Assembly: GCA_026008535.1 (NCBI GenBank)
Contig: BRKX01000018.1
Location: 46,121,588 to 46,185,587, forward strand
DNA: 64,000 nucleotides
From: Perilla frutescens
Lineage: Eukaryota; Streptophyta; Magnoliopsida; Lamiales; Lamiaceae
Direction of reading: 5' to 3'
The position numbers were made by a program, and so were the translations under genes. Below, in pieces: positions 24,601-36,250 of the stretch. The notes under the pieces are model-generated. The model saw nothing but the letters and a program-made list of their open reading frames with translations, ran no database searches and had not been told where the DNA came from. Position 1 is the stretch's first letter. Every line of letters begins with the position of its first letter.

Positions 24601-26041
24601 CAATGAATATGCAAACATCACGAACTACATCATGTATTCGAACATCATCTTCATCACGCAAACCATCTAACAGCAAAGACCGACTTTTCAGCATCTTAGT
24701 CATTGCACACATCCTATTCCTTGCTTCTTCCAAATTTCTGATGCCTCCTTCAAATATGCATAATCCCATGCAGAAATAGGTCAACTTCTCTACAGGAATA
24801 TCAGCATTTTCATGAAACAAACAACAGAGCAAGAATACGAATTTGGCATGCTTAGAGCCCAAGGCATCATAACTTAATTTTAGGGGATTGTAAACTTTTG
24901 CGATAAAATCTGGGATATCCGGATCACATTGTCTCAATTGACGTAGTGCATCTTTCCAAATAGACGCATTCTTCTCATCTTTTAGCGCCGCACCAACAGT
25001 TATAAGAGCAATTGGTAATCCTGCGCACTCTTTCACAACTTGTTTTACTAAAGAATTCAACTGAGTATCATTCACACATGTGCCAGCTCTCTCTCTAAAC
25101 AGAAACCATGCTTCTTCTTCAAATAAGGCTTTCATTCCAAAAACCTTTTGAACATTCATTGCATTTAAAACATCACTATTTCGAGATGTTAATAGGATTG
25201 TGCAGCCTTTGCAACCACAAGGTATTCCTAATTCCTCTAACTCGAGTCTTTCCCAAACATCATCCAAAACTAGCAGAATTCTCTTTGTGCCTGCAGATAG
25301 TCTCGAATGTAACTTTTGTACTCTATTAGCGAGCGAAGCATCCTCTTGGAGCTTCTCCAAACCTAATGGTCCACCAATCTCAATCTGAATTTTCAACTTG
25401 TCTACTTGTTGGCTGACCACTGCCATCACAACTTCTTCAAATGCATGCTCTTTCAATGCCCGGTTCATGATCATTTTGGCCATGGTAGTCTTTCCAAGAC
25501 CTCCCATCCCACATATCCCTATCATATTCACATCTCCATCTTTCAAACATGTCATAATGTCTTCTTCAATTCGTTTTCTCGACTCAAATTCATATGTCCT
25601 TCCTATTGGAGCTACTCTCATTGCTGTTGGAGGTCCTGGCTGGGATATAGCATCAAACGTGCACTGGCTTCGAAGATTTTTCATACGATCAGTTGTTTTC
25701 TTAGCTCTCTTGCTAAGTGAAAAACGAGCTCCAAGCTTCAAACAACCACTTTCTAGATTTGTAACTTCGTTCAAAATTCCATTGATTTCATCTTTCATAT
25801 CCTTGGAAGTTTTTAACCAAGTATCAACCTCACGGGCAATGATTCGTACATTATCTCTTGCTCTATCAACTTTCCCCTGCAGGTCTCCTGCTGCATCATC
25901 AAGTTTTTCGGCTTCGAGTTTCAGACTTGTGATGTTGGCAGTGAAGCAAAAGAGGTAATTGAATTGGCATATGATTGGTTCACCAACCCATTTCATTGCT
26001 TCAATAGCTGTTCCAACAAAACTTCCCGCAATTTCTGCCAT
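21643..26041 (-). pseudogene. CNL-2: CC-NBS-LRR resistance gene with frameshift
   Basis: Tandem paralogue of CNL-1, start ATG 26041. Exons read by eye: 26041-23203 (GTAAGT donor), 23020-22562, 22469-21939 and 21693-21643; the last three are whole codons. Motifs by residue: P-loop GMGGLGKTT 178-186 (Walker Lys 184), kinase-2 LLVLDDVW 256-263, GLPIAL 341-346, RNBS-D FLLCCLFHENADIP near 404, IHDVVRDV from 469 (MHD equivalent). LRRs follow, with two duplicated LRR exons (each containing a LVSFC-KCD--PSLR-V unit). The resulting protein would be about 1290 residues. Lesion: near 24010-24032, a net loss of 11 bases relative to CNL-1 shifts the frame, ending it at 23933; the LRR frame resumes at 24006. 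The NB-ARC is intact, so a CC-NB-partial-LRR product is possible. Confidence 0.85.
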
Positions 26042-28090
26042 TTCCTACGTCTTTTTTGTTTCAAATTAATGAGAAAGTGTTAAAACAGCTCTGGAGAAGG
26101 TGTGTGTGTATATATATATATATATATATTACATATACAGAGAAAGTCTTAAAAAATTCTACACACAACCAACCAGTAGATTAAACATTTATAATTATAT
26201 AGATGGAGATATTTAAAAAATAAAAATAAAAATCCACAAGCCCAAACAGTACTATATACAACATCTATGAGGCAATTTGTTTTAACCATCTAAAATTTTA
26301 AAAGACTTATTTTAATCACTTATTTTTATATACATTTATTTTAATCACTTTGGACTAAATTATCCTTAATTAAAGAAATAAAAAAATTGAAAACTAAAAA
26401 AGAGAATTAAAAAAAAGGAAAAAAATTAAAACAAACCGCTCTCCATCCATCTCTCCTCTCATATTCATCTCCGGCCAAATTTTGAAAAAGTTGCAGGGGC
26501 CGACCCGCTCGTGTAGAGGAGAAGAGAGATTCTTTATTTCGATATTTTTTAAAATATTAATTTGATGGTATTATAGTAAATGTGGATAAATTAAATATTT
26601 TTAAGAAGACATGACTAAATATATTTATTTTTAAAAATTTTATGTGGCTAGTTAACCATAATTTTTCGTATTGACTCCAACAATTTATTTATTCCATTAA
26701 TTAAGCCAAGAAAACAAGCTAGTCGATATATATTCTTACCAAATTGCTACTTTAATCCGATCAATCTTACAGATTTTCCTCTTGCCAAGCCGATATATAG
26801 ATCTGATCAAAAGTGGAAAACAAAGAAAGATGTAAATATTATATACTCCCTCTGCTACGTTTTGATTTTTATTTTAGTTTTTTTTTATTTAGAATTAATA
26901 ATTATTTTTATTGACTAATATATACATCCCTCGTTTATGAAATAAAATCTTATTCACTGATATTTTTCTAATAATAAAAACAGCATTTTCTCTCTATATA
27001 TATTTTTATAGTTTAGGATATGATTAAAATTGAGAGAGAAAAATGTGAAAATATATTAAACAACAAACATTTTAACATAAAATAAAAAAGTTAACACAAC
27101 AATCAAAATAAAACGGATGAAGCAATTAATACGAGCAGACAATTGATAAACAAGAAATACTGAGTTCCTGCCAAAAATATCTATGTTGTCTCAAAAAAGG
27201 GCACTTTGGAAAAATCTATATATATGTGTGTGTGTGCGCACACACACACACCCACACACACACACTACCTCAATTTCAAAAAAAAAAAATTGTGTTTAGA
27301 TTTTACAATAAAAATAAAAAATAAAAAAAATGTGATAAATATACTCTCTCGAAATTAAGATATATTTTTCTAATATATCTTAATTTCTATTTCATTGTAA
27401 TACTTAGGAGGGGAATTTGGAAAAAAAGAGTATTGTTAAAAATTGAAAAAACATCAAATAATTTGCAACAAAATTAAAACATCAATCTTTCTAATTGATG
27501 AATTACAAGTATCACTAGCGTCAACAATTTCTCACACAGTACTACTACACACAGTATCAGGAGGCAAAGCATCTATATATCTTTTTATTAGCAGTAGTTA
27601 TATATCTAGAACAAGATTAAGAAATCACAAACATATATCCTCTAATTTTTCGAGGCCAATTATCTATAAAAATTAATTATTAATTAACATGTCGATGAGG
27701 TGTATATATATATATATATATATATATGCAAACTACGACAACTACACACACGTACCTTTATTAAAATGGTGGCTTAAAAGGAGAGTTGGCTGATCTGATC
27801 TGAAATGGATTTCTGATGAACTATATCACTACTGGATATGGTGTTCTTCATTCTTCTCTCTCTGCACCTTTCTTTCTTTATTTATTTTTGGAATATAAAA
27901 TATTGACATTGACTTTGAACAAAAGGACTGGCTGCTGACAAATGTGGGACATAGTTGATCAATTCTTGATTTCATTAGTCAGACAGTACTTGTCATTCTT
28001 CTTCTTTTTTCTCTTTTAATTATCCCACAACCATATATAATTATTACTTGGTTGTACAAAATAATTCAGTTTGGGGGTGTCTAATACGTG
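26042..28090. promoter_or_regulatory. CNL-2 upstream region
   Basis: Aligns in blocks with the CNL-1 upstream (10104-10983 plus 17954-18300). Relative to CNL-1 it has gained about 420 bp at 26262-26682 (not assignable to a family) and a Stowaway-like MITE at 26846-27122. Microsatellites (TG)n/(CA)n lie near 27222-27264 and (TA)n near 27706-27727. No coding sequence accepted. Confidence 0.5.
26846..27122. mobile_element. Stowaway-like MITE, diverged
   Basis: Ends CTCCCTCTGCTACGTTTTGATT and, inverted, CTTCATCCGTTTTATTTTGATT, with TA at the left border. CNL-1 lacks this segment (GAATATTAGCATATATTAATC near 10450), giving an empty site. The TIR start differs from the 18.7-kb copy, so the family assignment is tentative. 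Confidence 0.55.
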
Positions 28091-28880
28091 ATGAGATCAT
28101 CTATTCTAAATTTGGTGTTTCAATCCATATTATTCGATCGAATTCTCAAGTTTAATGATATCACAAAAATAAAAATTAATTATAACATAATCGATCTAGT
28201 CACATTTATCAACAAAAAATTGAAATTTTAAAAATTATATATCATATTTTTAAAATAATTAACCATAATAATTATTTCTTTGAAATTTAAATGCTAAAAA
28301 AATAATTACTAACTTTAATTGGGTGGGATGAACCTTAAAAATAATCATAAAATTAAACTAAAACATGATAAATCAAAATTGATGAAAAAATGGAAGAAAA
28401 CTTCATAAATTTATTCATGGAACATCGGTTGAAACATCAAATTTAAAATAGAGAATCTCACGCATCCAGTCTAATACGGGGTTTTTACTTTTTATATGTG
28501 GTTCAACTTCGGTTTTAAATTTCAGTTGTCGAAAATTTTAAGGCTGGCTATTATAATATTTTAAAATTTATATTTAAATGATAAATTCTTTTAAAGATGG
28601 TGAATGGTTTCACAATCAACCCTTATAATATTTATGACCAGGATTAATGTTGTTAACCCCAAACAAAAATAGAGAGGCGGTTTTTGCTTATTGATTTAAT
28701 AAGCTGAACAAATAGTGTAACTACCCACCTAAAATTAAAAAAAAAAAAAACAAAAGTTTAGCCACTAACTTTTAAAACTATTTATTTTATCCACACTTAT
28801 AAAAATAGCCTTATATTTATATTTTTATAATTGAATAAAAAAATCACTTCTCCTTGTCTTCTCCAAACCCTGTCATTAAC
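28091..28880. other. AT-rich DNA with a dispersed repeat
   Basis: Around 28300-28400 the block GATGAACCTTAAAAATAATC followed by ATAAAATTAAACTAAAACAT resembles blocks near 54215-54260 and 55395-55440, indicating a dispersed non-coding repeat family. No gene seen. Confidence 0.5.
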
Positions 28881-28885
28881 CACTT

Positions 28886-28995
28886 GTCCTGGTAGGGATG
28901 ACCTAGTGGTGGAGAGGTGTTATTTGGAGACCAAAGGTCAGAAGTTCGAATCTCTTCAATATCACAGATCGGGTGTGTAAGTATAAAAAAAAAAT
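28886..28995 (+). mobile_element. tRNA-derived SINE
   Basis: About 110 bp with a Pol III A box (GACCTAGTGGTGGAGAGG) and B box (AGTTCGAATCT), a short body and a terminal A-rich tail (TATAAAAAAAAAATA). Flanked by a perfect 7-bp duplication ACCACTT at 28879-28885 and 28996-29002. It cannot fold as a full tRNA gene because the acceptor stem and tail are absent. Confidence 0.75.
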
Positions 28996-29095
28996 ACCAC
29001 TTATTAAAAATTTTAAAGCAAAATTTGTCAAAAGGAAATTCAAATTTCTCCACCAACAAGGCCATTGTCGATTTCTGTAAAAGAGAAATAAAATT

Positions 29096-29888
29096 GGGAT
29101 AAGGTCCAATTTGGTTCTATAACTATACCTGAAATCTCAGTTTGGTCCCGAAACAAAATTTTAGCCCAAATCGATCCCTCAACTTTTTAAAATGTATCAT
29201 ATTAATACCTCAACTTTTTAAAATGTATCATATTAATCCCTAAACTAATTACCGTTAATGTCCGTCAGTAACGGTGTTAAACTAAGGGAAAAAAAAGTCC
29301 AAGTTGGTCCTATAACTATACACGAAATCTCAATTTAGTCCTGAAATAAATTTTTTGCTCAAATTGGACCCATTTTTTTTTTATTAAACCCTAATTAGAT
29401 TAATTCGAGACCAATACCAAGCGACATATACAATTTATGTATCCGAAAGTTTTAACATCCTTTTCAATAGTCTCAGTCAAAATTTAATAATTTTATAAAC
29501 CAATAGTAAGTTGTGGAACTATCTCATCTACATAATGAAATTTTGATGATATATAATTATAAGCCAAGACAAAAAAAAAATGTATGTAATATTATTATTT
29601 CATGATTAGTAAAGCGAAAACGAGACTAAAATATTCCACATTGAACAATTAAATTTTGGGTTAAAATTTTAAATAGGGATCAAACTGAGATTTCGAGTAT
29701 AGTTGTAGGACCAACTTGGACTTTTTCCCTAAAATTAACATCGTTAGTGACGGATGTTAACGGAAATTAGTTTAGGGATTAACATGATACATTTTAAAAA
29801 GTTGAGGGATCAATTTGGGCCAAAATTTTGTTTGAGGACCAAACTGAGATTTAAGGTATAGTTGTAGGACCAAATTGGACCTTATCCC
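29096..29888. mobile_element. Mutator-type MITE with long TIRs
   Basis: 793 bp. Inverted termini begin GGGATAAGGTCCAATTTGGT and stay alignable for roughly 270 bp, with short internal duplications (CTCAACTTTTTAAAATGTAT twice at the left). Flanked by a perfect 9-bp duplication AATAAAATT (29087-29095, 29889-29897), the hallmark of Mutator-like insertion. No transposase. The two arms would form a long hairpin if transcribed. Confidence 0.9.
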
Positions 29889-30156
29889 AATAAAATTTTC
29901 TCCACAACCAGTCGACCTCTTTGCAAGATTTTAAAATTTTAGGCAAAAGTTATCCTCCAATCCGTACACTTCTGCAAATTGAAGTGAATGAATTCAAATT
30001 TCTCCCACGACCCAACCCTTAACCTTTGCAAATTTAAAATTTCTCCCCAAACCCATCGACCTCTTCAAATACGCGAAAACTGCTGCGCATAAGATGCATG
30101 GGTCGGCCCATCAGACGGACATGATCCGCACCGATCTAACCCGTCCCATGACCCGG

Positions 30157-30165
30157 TATATAAAT
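30157..30165 (+). promoter_or_regulatory. Candidate TATA box
   Basis: TATATAAAT in a GC-richer context, about 35 bases before a pyrimidine-rich leader. No other support for transcription. Confidence 0.4.
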
Positions 30166-31671
30166 AGAATTTCTGCTCCAGTTCTCTAATTCCACACCCC
30201 CTTTCTGCCTACTGCAAACCCTGGCCGCCCCATCTCCTCTACCATTCTTCACCCCCGACTGCAAACCATAGCCGCCTCATCTCCACTTTGATTCTTCACA
30301 CCCGACTGCAAACCCTAGCCGCCTCATCTTCACCCGTCTCTCTAACGCTATTCGTTGGTTTGTGTCTCTCTCTTCTGACGTCTATCTCTCCCAGAGATCG
30401 GTGGTTTGTGTCTCATGCTCCCGGCGCCTCTTTCTCTCTCGGCGAAATATGTAAGTTCAAGACAGCCTATTTTGTATTTTTCATTGATGCTTATCAAATT
30501 CGGTAGTGTGATTTTGTGCTTGTTAAATTGTACAATAAGTCGTTTTATTTCCCCTTATCAGATTCATCAATTTTGGATTTTGTAAGTTAGAGTAGAATAT
30601 TTAATTAAATTTTGAGGGGAAAACTTATGTGGAAATATTTGTTTCCCTTTCGAGAAAAATATGGATGAATTATTCTTTGTATGTGTCATTTTTATTACTT
30701 TATGGGTTCCCTTTTTTTAGATCCCTTCTTAATAATATATAAGTAACATATTTAATGCTTATATACCTTGTTCGGTAATTGAAGTGGATTGAAGTGGGTT
30801 TTATTTTTTTGCTGGTATTTGGATTTGTGAATGATTTGGGGATTCTGTGATGTTATGATTTGAATTTTATTTGAAATAGAAAATTAAAATAAATTTGAAA
30901 TAAGTATTAAGTTGCAACTGATTTTGTATTTGATGTGATTTTTATGTGATTTTTTTGTGTTTCTATATATTTTTTACTTATATGTATGCTAGGAAATATA
31001 TTTAATCTTAATATGTCTTTATTGTATTTGATTGTTCATATATATTGCATATCTATTTAAATTTGAGTAGTATGAATTTTTAGCTATTTGCCATTTTTAT
31101 TTGTAAAGAAGTATCTGTGTTTATTATGTTAAGTATCAGTTAAGATGATAATTAGTATCAATTGATGTAGAAATATATATCAGATTGTGCAGTGATATGT
31201 TTAAATACCTTAATGGTTCAGTTATATATTCATATTTTAGTCTTTTGTATTATTTTTTGTTTTTGTATTAATTCAAGTTTCAGTTATGACCATTTGTATA
31301 TAGAGTATCAATATTACTGATGATTAATACCAGATGAGATTCTTGTGAGTATCTGAATTTTAGGGCAATTTTTTTTTTTGTGCATTTTGACTTTTGAGTA
31401 TTGAATATGGCATTTGAATCTGAGTGGTACCATTTGATGTATTTGTTTTGACTGATTAATGTGAAATGGTATATAATTATTATGAATTGTCATGCTAAGT
31501 ATCATTTACAATGCTTATTAGTATCAATAGGAATCAGAAGCATGTATCAAAATTTCCATAGTTTTTGTTTGATATATGTTTTGTTAGATGTTATGTTTAT
31601 ATCTTTAGAATTCAGTCTAGCATGTTTTGCCTCTTCCATTGTTTAAATGTGTGTGCATTTTCATTTTTTTG

Positions 31672-31945
31672 TATGGAGTATCAATTTTCATAATGATTAG
31701 TACCAAATGAAATGCTTATAAGTATCAGAGTTAGGTCAGATTTTGTTTTATGTTTTTATGTGTATGCATTTTCATTTTTTTTATATGGAGTACCAATTTT
31801 CATGCTGATTAGTACCAAATGAGATGCTTATAAGTATCAGAGTTAGGTCAGATTTTGTTTTATGTTTTTATGTGTGTGCATTTTCATTTTTTTTGTATGG
31901 AGTATCAATTTTCATGCTGATTAGTACCAAATGAGATATTTTTAT
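31672..31945. repeat. Tandem repeat, unit about 113 bp
   Basis: Copies of GAGTAYCAATTTTCATRMTGATTAGTACCAAATGARATGC start near 31676, 31788 and 31900, the last being partial. A more diverged copy lies near 31300. AGTATCA words recur on the far side of the hAT insertion (39595-39720), suggesting the two flanks were once continuous. Confidence 0.75.
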
Positions 31946-34900
31946 TTGTTGATTTTTACAATGCACTGCTGACTTGAGTTTAATAGTCATTATATCTTGA
32001 GCATCGTTGCATATATTTTTCTTTTCTATTTTCCTATTAGTTTTTGGGGGAAGGGGTGTGGATTTATTTAGAGGTCATTGCATTGAAGCTTCCAGATGTG
32101 TTGTTTGTCTAGCACTAAGTGAAAGATTGGCAGGTTGTGATGACTGCATGTGTGAAATACTTTTCGTTCACCTTAGATCATCTGATGCGGGTGATTTGTT
32201 TCCTTGCTACGGTGAAAAAATGCAGAAATTTCTTCTGAGATCAAACTCATAAAATGCAGAAGATATTCTATCTATTTTATTTAAATATAATACAGATCCT
32301 TTGCATGACAGAAAATGTGGAAGTTAAAGTTAAACTGATAATTGTGTTGATAAATTTTCTTCATACATCATTCAATGATGATGTAACTGATTAAACAATG
32401 TGTAGAGTATTAGAGATAGTTTTTTTGCTTTCAGTTTGTATTCCCCTAATTGATTTTCTAACTTCATTTTGTTAGTTTTGCAGTCCGTTGGTCGAAGAAA
32501 GCTTCGAACCATGTATTGTGCCCGTATCGCCCTTGCAACAACGAATGATTTAAGATTTGAAGTTTATAAGTTGGTGCTTGCATTGATGAACAGGAGGAAG
32601 AAGTGATTGAGAATTTTGTATCTATTTGTTGGATACATGTGGTGTTATGGCTGGATATTTGAACAACACTTTGGTATATTTTGATTTGGTGGTTTGGATT
32701 TGTTAGATATGTGGAGTTTATTATGGTTGAAACATGAAGTTGTTTATAATGTTGGAGATGATTGGATGAGGTAAAATACTGTTCTTATGTTATTTTGTGG
32801 TATGTATGATGGTGAATCGATGTTTTGGATTATTTATTTTGAATCAATGAAATGGTGGTTGGTATTATTTTATTTTAAATTTTGCATTATTTAAGATGTT
32901 ATTTTGTGGAATAAATTTTGTATAAAGTATAGAAGTTTATGTTGAATTTTGTCCTTTTAATAACTAGCATAACCTATATTGAGCAAGACCCATATTTATT
33001 TTCAAAGACAATCGTAATATCATTTGTTAACTTATATAGTATCAAATGTAGGGGTGAGCAAAACCGATCTAAAACCGAAAAACCGAACCGAACCGTCTAG
33101 TTGGATTCGGTTCGGTGCAATTTATATAACAATCGGTTCGGTTTCGGTTTTAAAATATATGACCGATTTTTTATCGGTTTGGTTTCGGTTTTGAGTCCAA
33201 AATAACCGAAGAAAACCGAACCGACCGATTAATAGGGTTATTTTAATTAAAAAACATATATCCTCATTTACATTAATAATAATTCAGAAGTCTGAAATAC
33301 CGACGCCTCTCAGTCTCTCAAATCCCTAAATCGATCGCTTCTCTCCACTCTCCAGCGCGGAGCACCGCATCTCCGAGTCTCCGACGCTCGTAGCTCCGAG
33401 CCTCCGACGTCTTCCAATCTCTTCTTCGGCAGTCGTTCATTTCAAAAAGGTAAGATTAGTGACTAGTGAGAAAGAAAGAGAGAGAATGAGAAATTAAGAA
33501 CCCATCTTTGTCAGTTTTAGTCGATTCTGTGAGGTGACTGCTTTTTTGGTTATAATATTTCTGCAATTGCTTCTTTTACTTCAAGATTCAAGAACCCATT
33601 TTTTTTATTACTTATTTTGGTTTTGGCTATGTACTTCGTTTTTTCATGGACGTCTAGCTTCTATTAATTTGTATTTTGTACAATATTTTTCACGCGCATC
33701 GAAACTGTTTGCTGTTTCTGGTTGGGCTATAGGTTTTTATTAGCTCCATGAGGCAAGTAATACTTATGGTTTTGTTATGTTATAATAAAATAGTTGTTGA
33801 GATAGCCAAACTAATTTTTATTTGAATCTGCTATGTGGAGTATACATTATATACGATGTTGCCTACTTTAATTATGTATAATTGATAGTGGATGTTGTAA
33901 CTTGTAATTGATAGTCGTTTATGGTTTTGTTATGTTATAATAAAATAGTTATTTTGTTTTTAATTATGTATAATTGATAGTAGATGTTGTAAGGCTGGCA
34001 TGCAACTAAAATCTGTGCAGCAAATTTTGTGGGTTCTAGTTAGCTCTAGTGTGGCATTAGTTTCCTTAAAATATTGTGTTAGAAAAGGATAAATTAAAGA
34101 ATTTCCTCAAAAAATTATGATATGTCGGCTCCTAGCTATGGTTAATCATTGACATCTAGCCAAAGATGTATTAAACAGCTTTGGATTATTGTTTGCATGT
34201 TCTATTTTTGTAACGCCCCAAACTACTCCGTTTGGCCACGTCACTTAACATACTTATAACGTCCCAAACTACTCCGTTTGGCCACGTCACTTAACAATAA
34301 TTCATTTACATGCATTTTCATTCTCATTATAAATTGAGTGGAAGCTAAGGTCAAATAGCATAATGAGTTATAACATCATAATTTCGAATATAAATTTTTC
34401 TTCCACAATTATAACATGCAACCTATCATAATCTACCATGTCACAAAGCATCGTATTTAACGGGAGCATAGAATAAACCCATCCACATCATTCATACAAT
34501 CATCTAACCTATCGGGCTCATAGGTCTTAGACGACCCGCCCGTCTAGCACCCTAAATTAACAAACATAGCATAGGAATTCATTGGCTTATATTTACACAT
34601 CATAGGCTCCTAGGTCAATTGACCCACCTTTAAAACATTGACATGTTATATCAAGTTAAACATAGCATAACCACAAAAGATCGGGCTATTGCCATCCCCA
34701 ATAATCGTTGTTCATAAAACAGAAAGAATGATCAATGTAATAATACTAATAATATGCATATTCAAGAGCAAGCAAAATTAAACACAAGCTTGTGGGGCTC
34801 TCTTGTGTTCACAACACTCCTACTCCAGCCTTGACTCCTCAACCTGAAAATTCATTGAATGAATGTGGTGAGTATTTAACAATATACTCAGTGGGGAACA

Positions 34901-36021
34901 CTGTAAACAGTTATAGCTAATTGCACAAGTGAAAATATAACATATGGACTTTTCTTTACTTTGTGGAGACTAGTCTCAACCTCGTAGGGTCTAAACATCA
35001 TGATGCCCCCGTTAATGAACATCTTTGGCCCTGTAGGGATGCCCGCAGACATACTACCCCCTAGGGAGGACATTAACAGGTCTATGTTCGATCCCAAAGG
35101 ATCTCTACCCCGAAGGGTCTCTTTGTCGAGCCCGAAGGATCTCTTTCATTCACCGGTCCAAAGACCCTTCATACATATACAATCAAAGCACAACAATAAC
35201 TATAACCTTAAACGTGTTCACAGTTTAGAGTTACCCCACCTCATGAGACGCTTTCATAATTTCTCAACCTTTGAAATACTTCTTGGCCGTGCACAAGTTG
35301 TCCTCCTCGAGCCCCAATACGTCGCCTAGCACCTTTAAATCCCCCTTTTCATTTTAGATGTCGAGTTATACAATTAAATCATAGTTTAGACCAAACTCAT
35401 GATATACCTTGCTTTAAAGTCTTCAAACATATTCCCCATACACAATCATGGATAAACAAGCTCATACTGTGATTTTGGACTCAAAATACACATTAAAACT
35501 CTTTGAAACATTTAATCGAACACGTTACGTGCACCCATTTAAACCACATGCTCAAGACTCATTTTAAATCCTTTAGACCCAACATTTCAAATACAAACAC
35601 CTTCATCCTATGACTCTAACATACATGAAAATCAACCCCAAGCAACCATCACAATACCTCCATATGATTATCAACAAAACAAAGGGAAATTAGGGCAAAG
35701 ATCCAAACCCTAGCAACAATGAACCATAGGAATTCGTTATAACTTCACATATAGCCTCAAGGAGGTAAATAAACCATATGTTTGAGATGTCAAAGTAAGA
35801 GGATCAATAAAAGTGAAAACCCTAATTTTTGAGTATGAACCCTAGTTTCCAATCAACATGAAAATGGTGTTTTAATCACCAAGGTGAAGAGGGTATGAAG
35901 TTACCTTGGTTGATGGAGGATGATGAAAGGATCCACTCAAAACTTGAAGAATTCTCTTGAGAGATATGGTGGAAGAATCCCCAAAAGAGAGAAGAAATGA
36001 AGATGAAATGAATAAGTGGGG

Positions 36022-36029
36022 TATTTATA
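36022..36029 (-). promoter_or_regulatory. LTR TATA box
   Basis: TATAAATA on the minus strand, within CCTATAAATACCCCAC, directly downstream (in LTR sense) of a very GC-rich repeat block. It is likely the retroelement promoter. Confidence 0.6.
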
Positions 36030-36039
36030 GGTAGAAATC

Positions 36040-36250
36040 TGGCCCAGCCCGCGCGACCGCGCGCCTCCCACGACCGCGCGAGGGGGCTCTCGGCCCAGGC
36101 TCCCCGCGAGCGTGCGCCTTGCCCATGCCCCGCGGGCGCGCAGCCTCCCGCGGCCGTGAGCGCGCGCCTTGCCCATGCCCCGCGGGCGCGCAGCCTCCCG
36201 CGGCCGCGCACGGCCCCGCGGGCGCGCACCACCCCGTGGCGCGCGGCGTG
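36040..36250. repeat. GC-rich repeat in the solo LTR
   Basis: Extreme GC content with repeated GCGCGCCTTGCCCATGCCCC and GCGGGCGCGCAGCCTCCCGC blocks (two near-identical copies about 52 bp apart), in otherwise AT-rich surroundings. Several overlapping Arg/Ala/Pro-rich frames here are compositional artefacts. Confidence 0.85.

Larger units (their letters stand above)
29898..33039 (+). other. Transcribed-looking region, gene not identified
   Basis: TATATAAAT at 30157 precedes a C-rich leader with repeated CTGCAAACCCTRGCCGCC blocks and a good donor AAATATGTAAGTTC near 30450. T-rich intron-like sequence follows, with an acceptor TTTTGCAG near 32483 and a short terminal frame (RWSKKASNHVLCPYRPC, then stop). 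This looks like an exon-intron transcription unit in plus orientation, but no domain is recognised. It could be a non-coding or captured-gene remnant. Confidence 0.35.

Noticed and set aside
28886..28960. tRNA gene
   Set aside because: A and B boxes are present but no cloverleaf stems; the A-rich tail and target duplication identify a SINE.
31672..31945. CRISPR-like spaced repeats
   Set aside because: Units are contiguous 113-bp tandem copies in a plant genome, without unique spacers.
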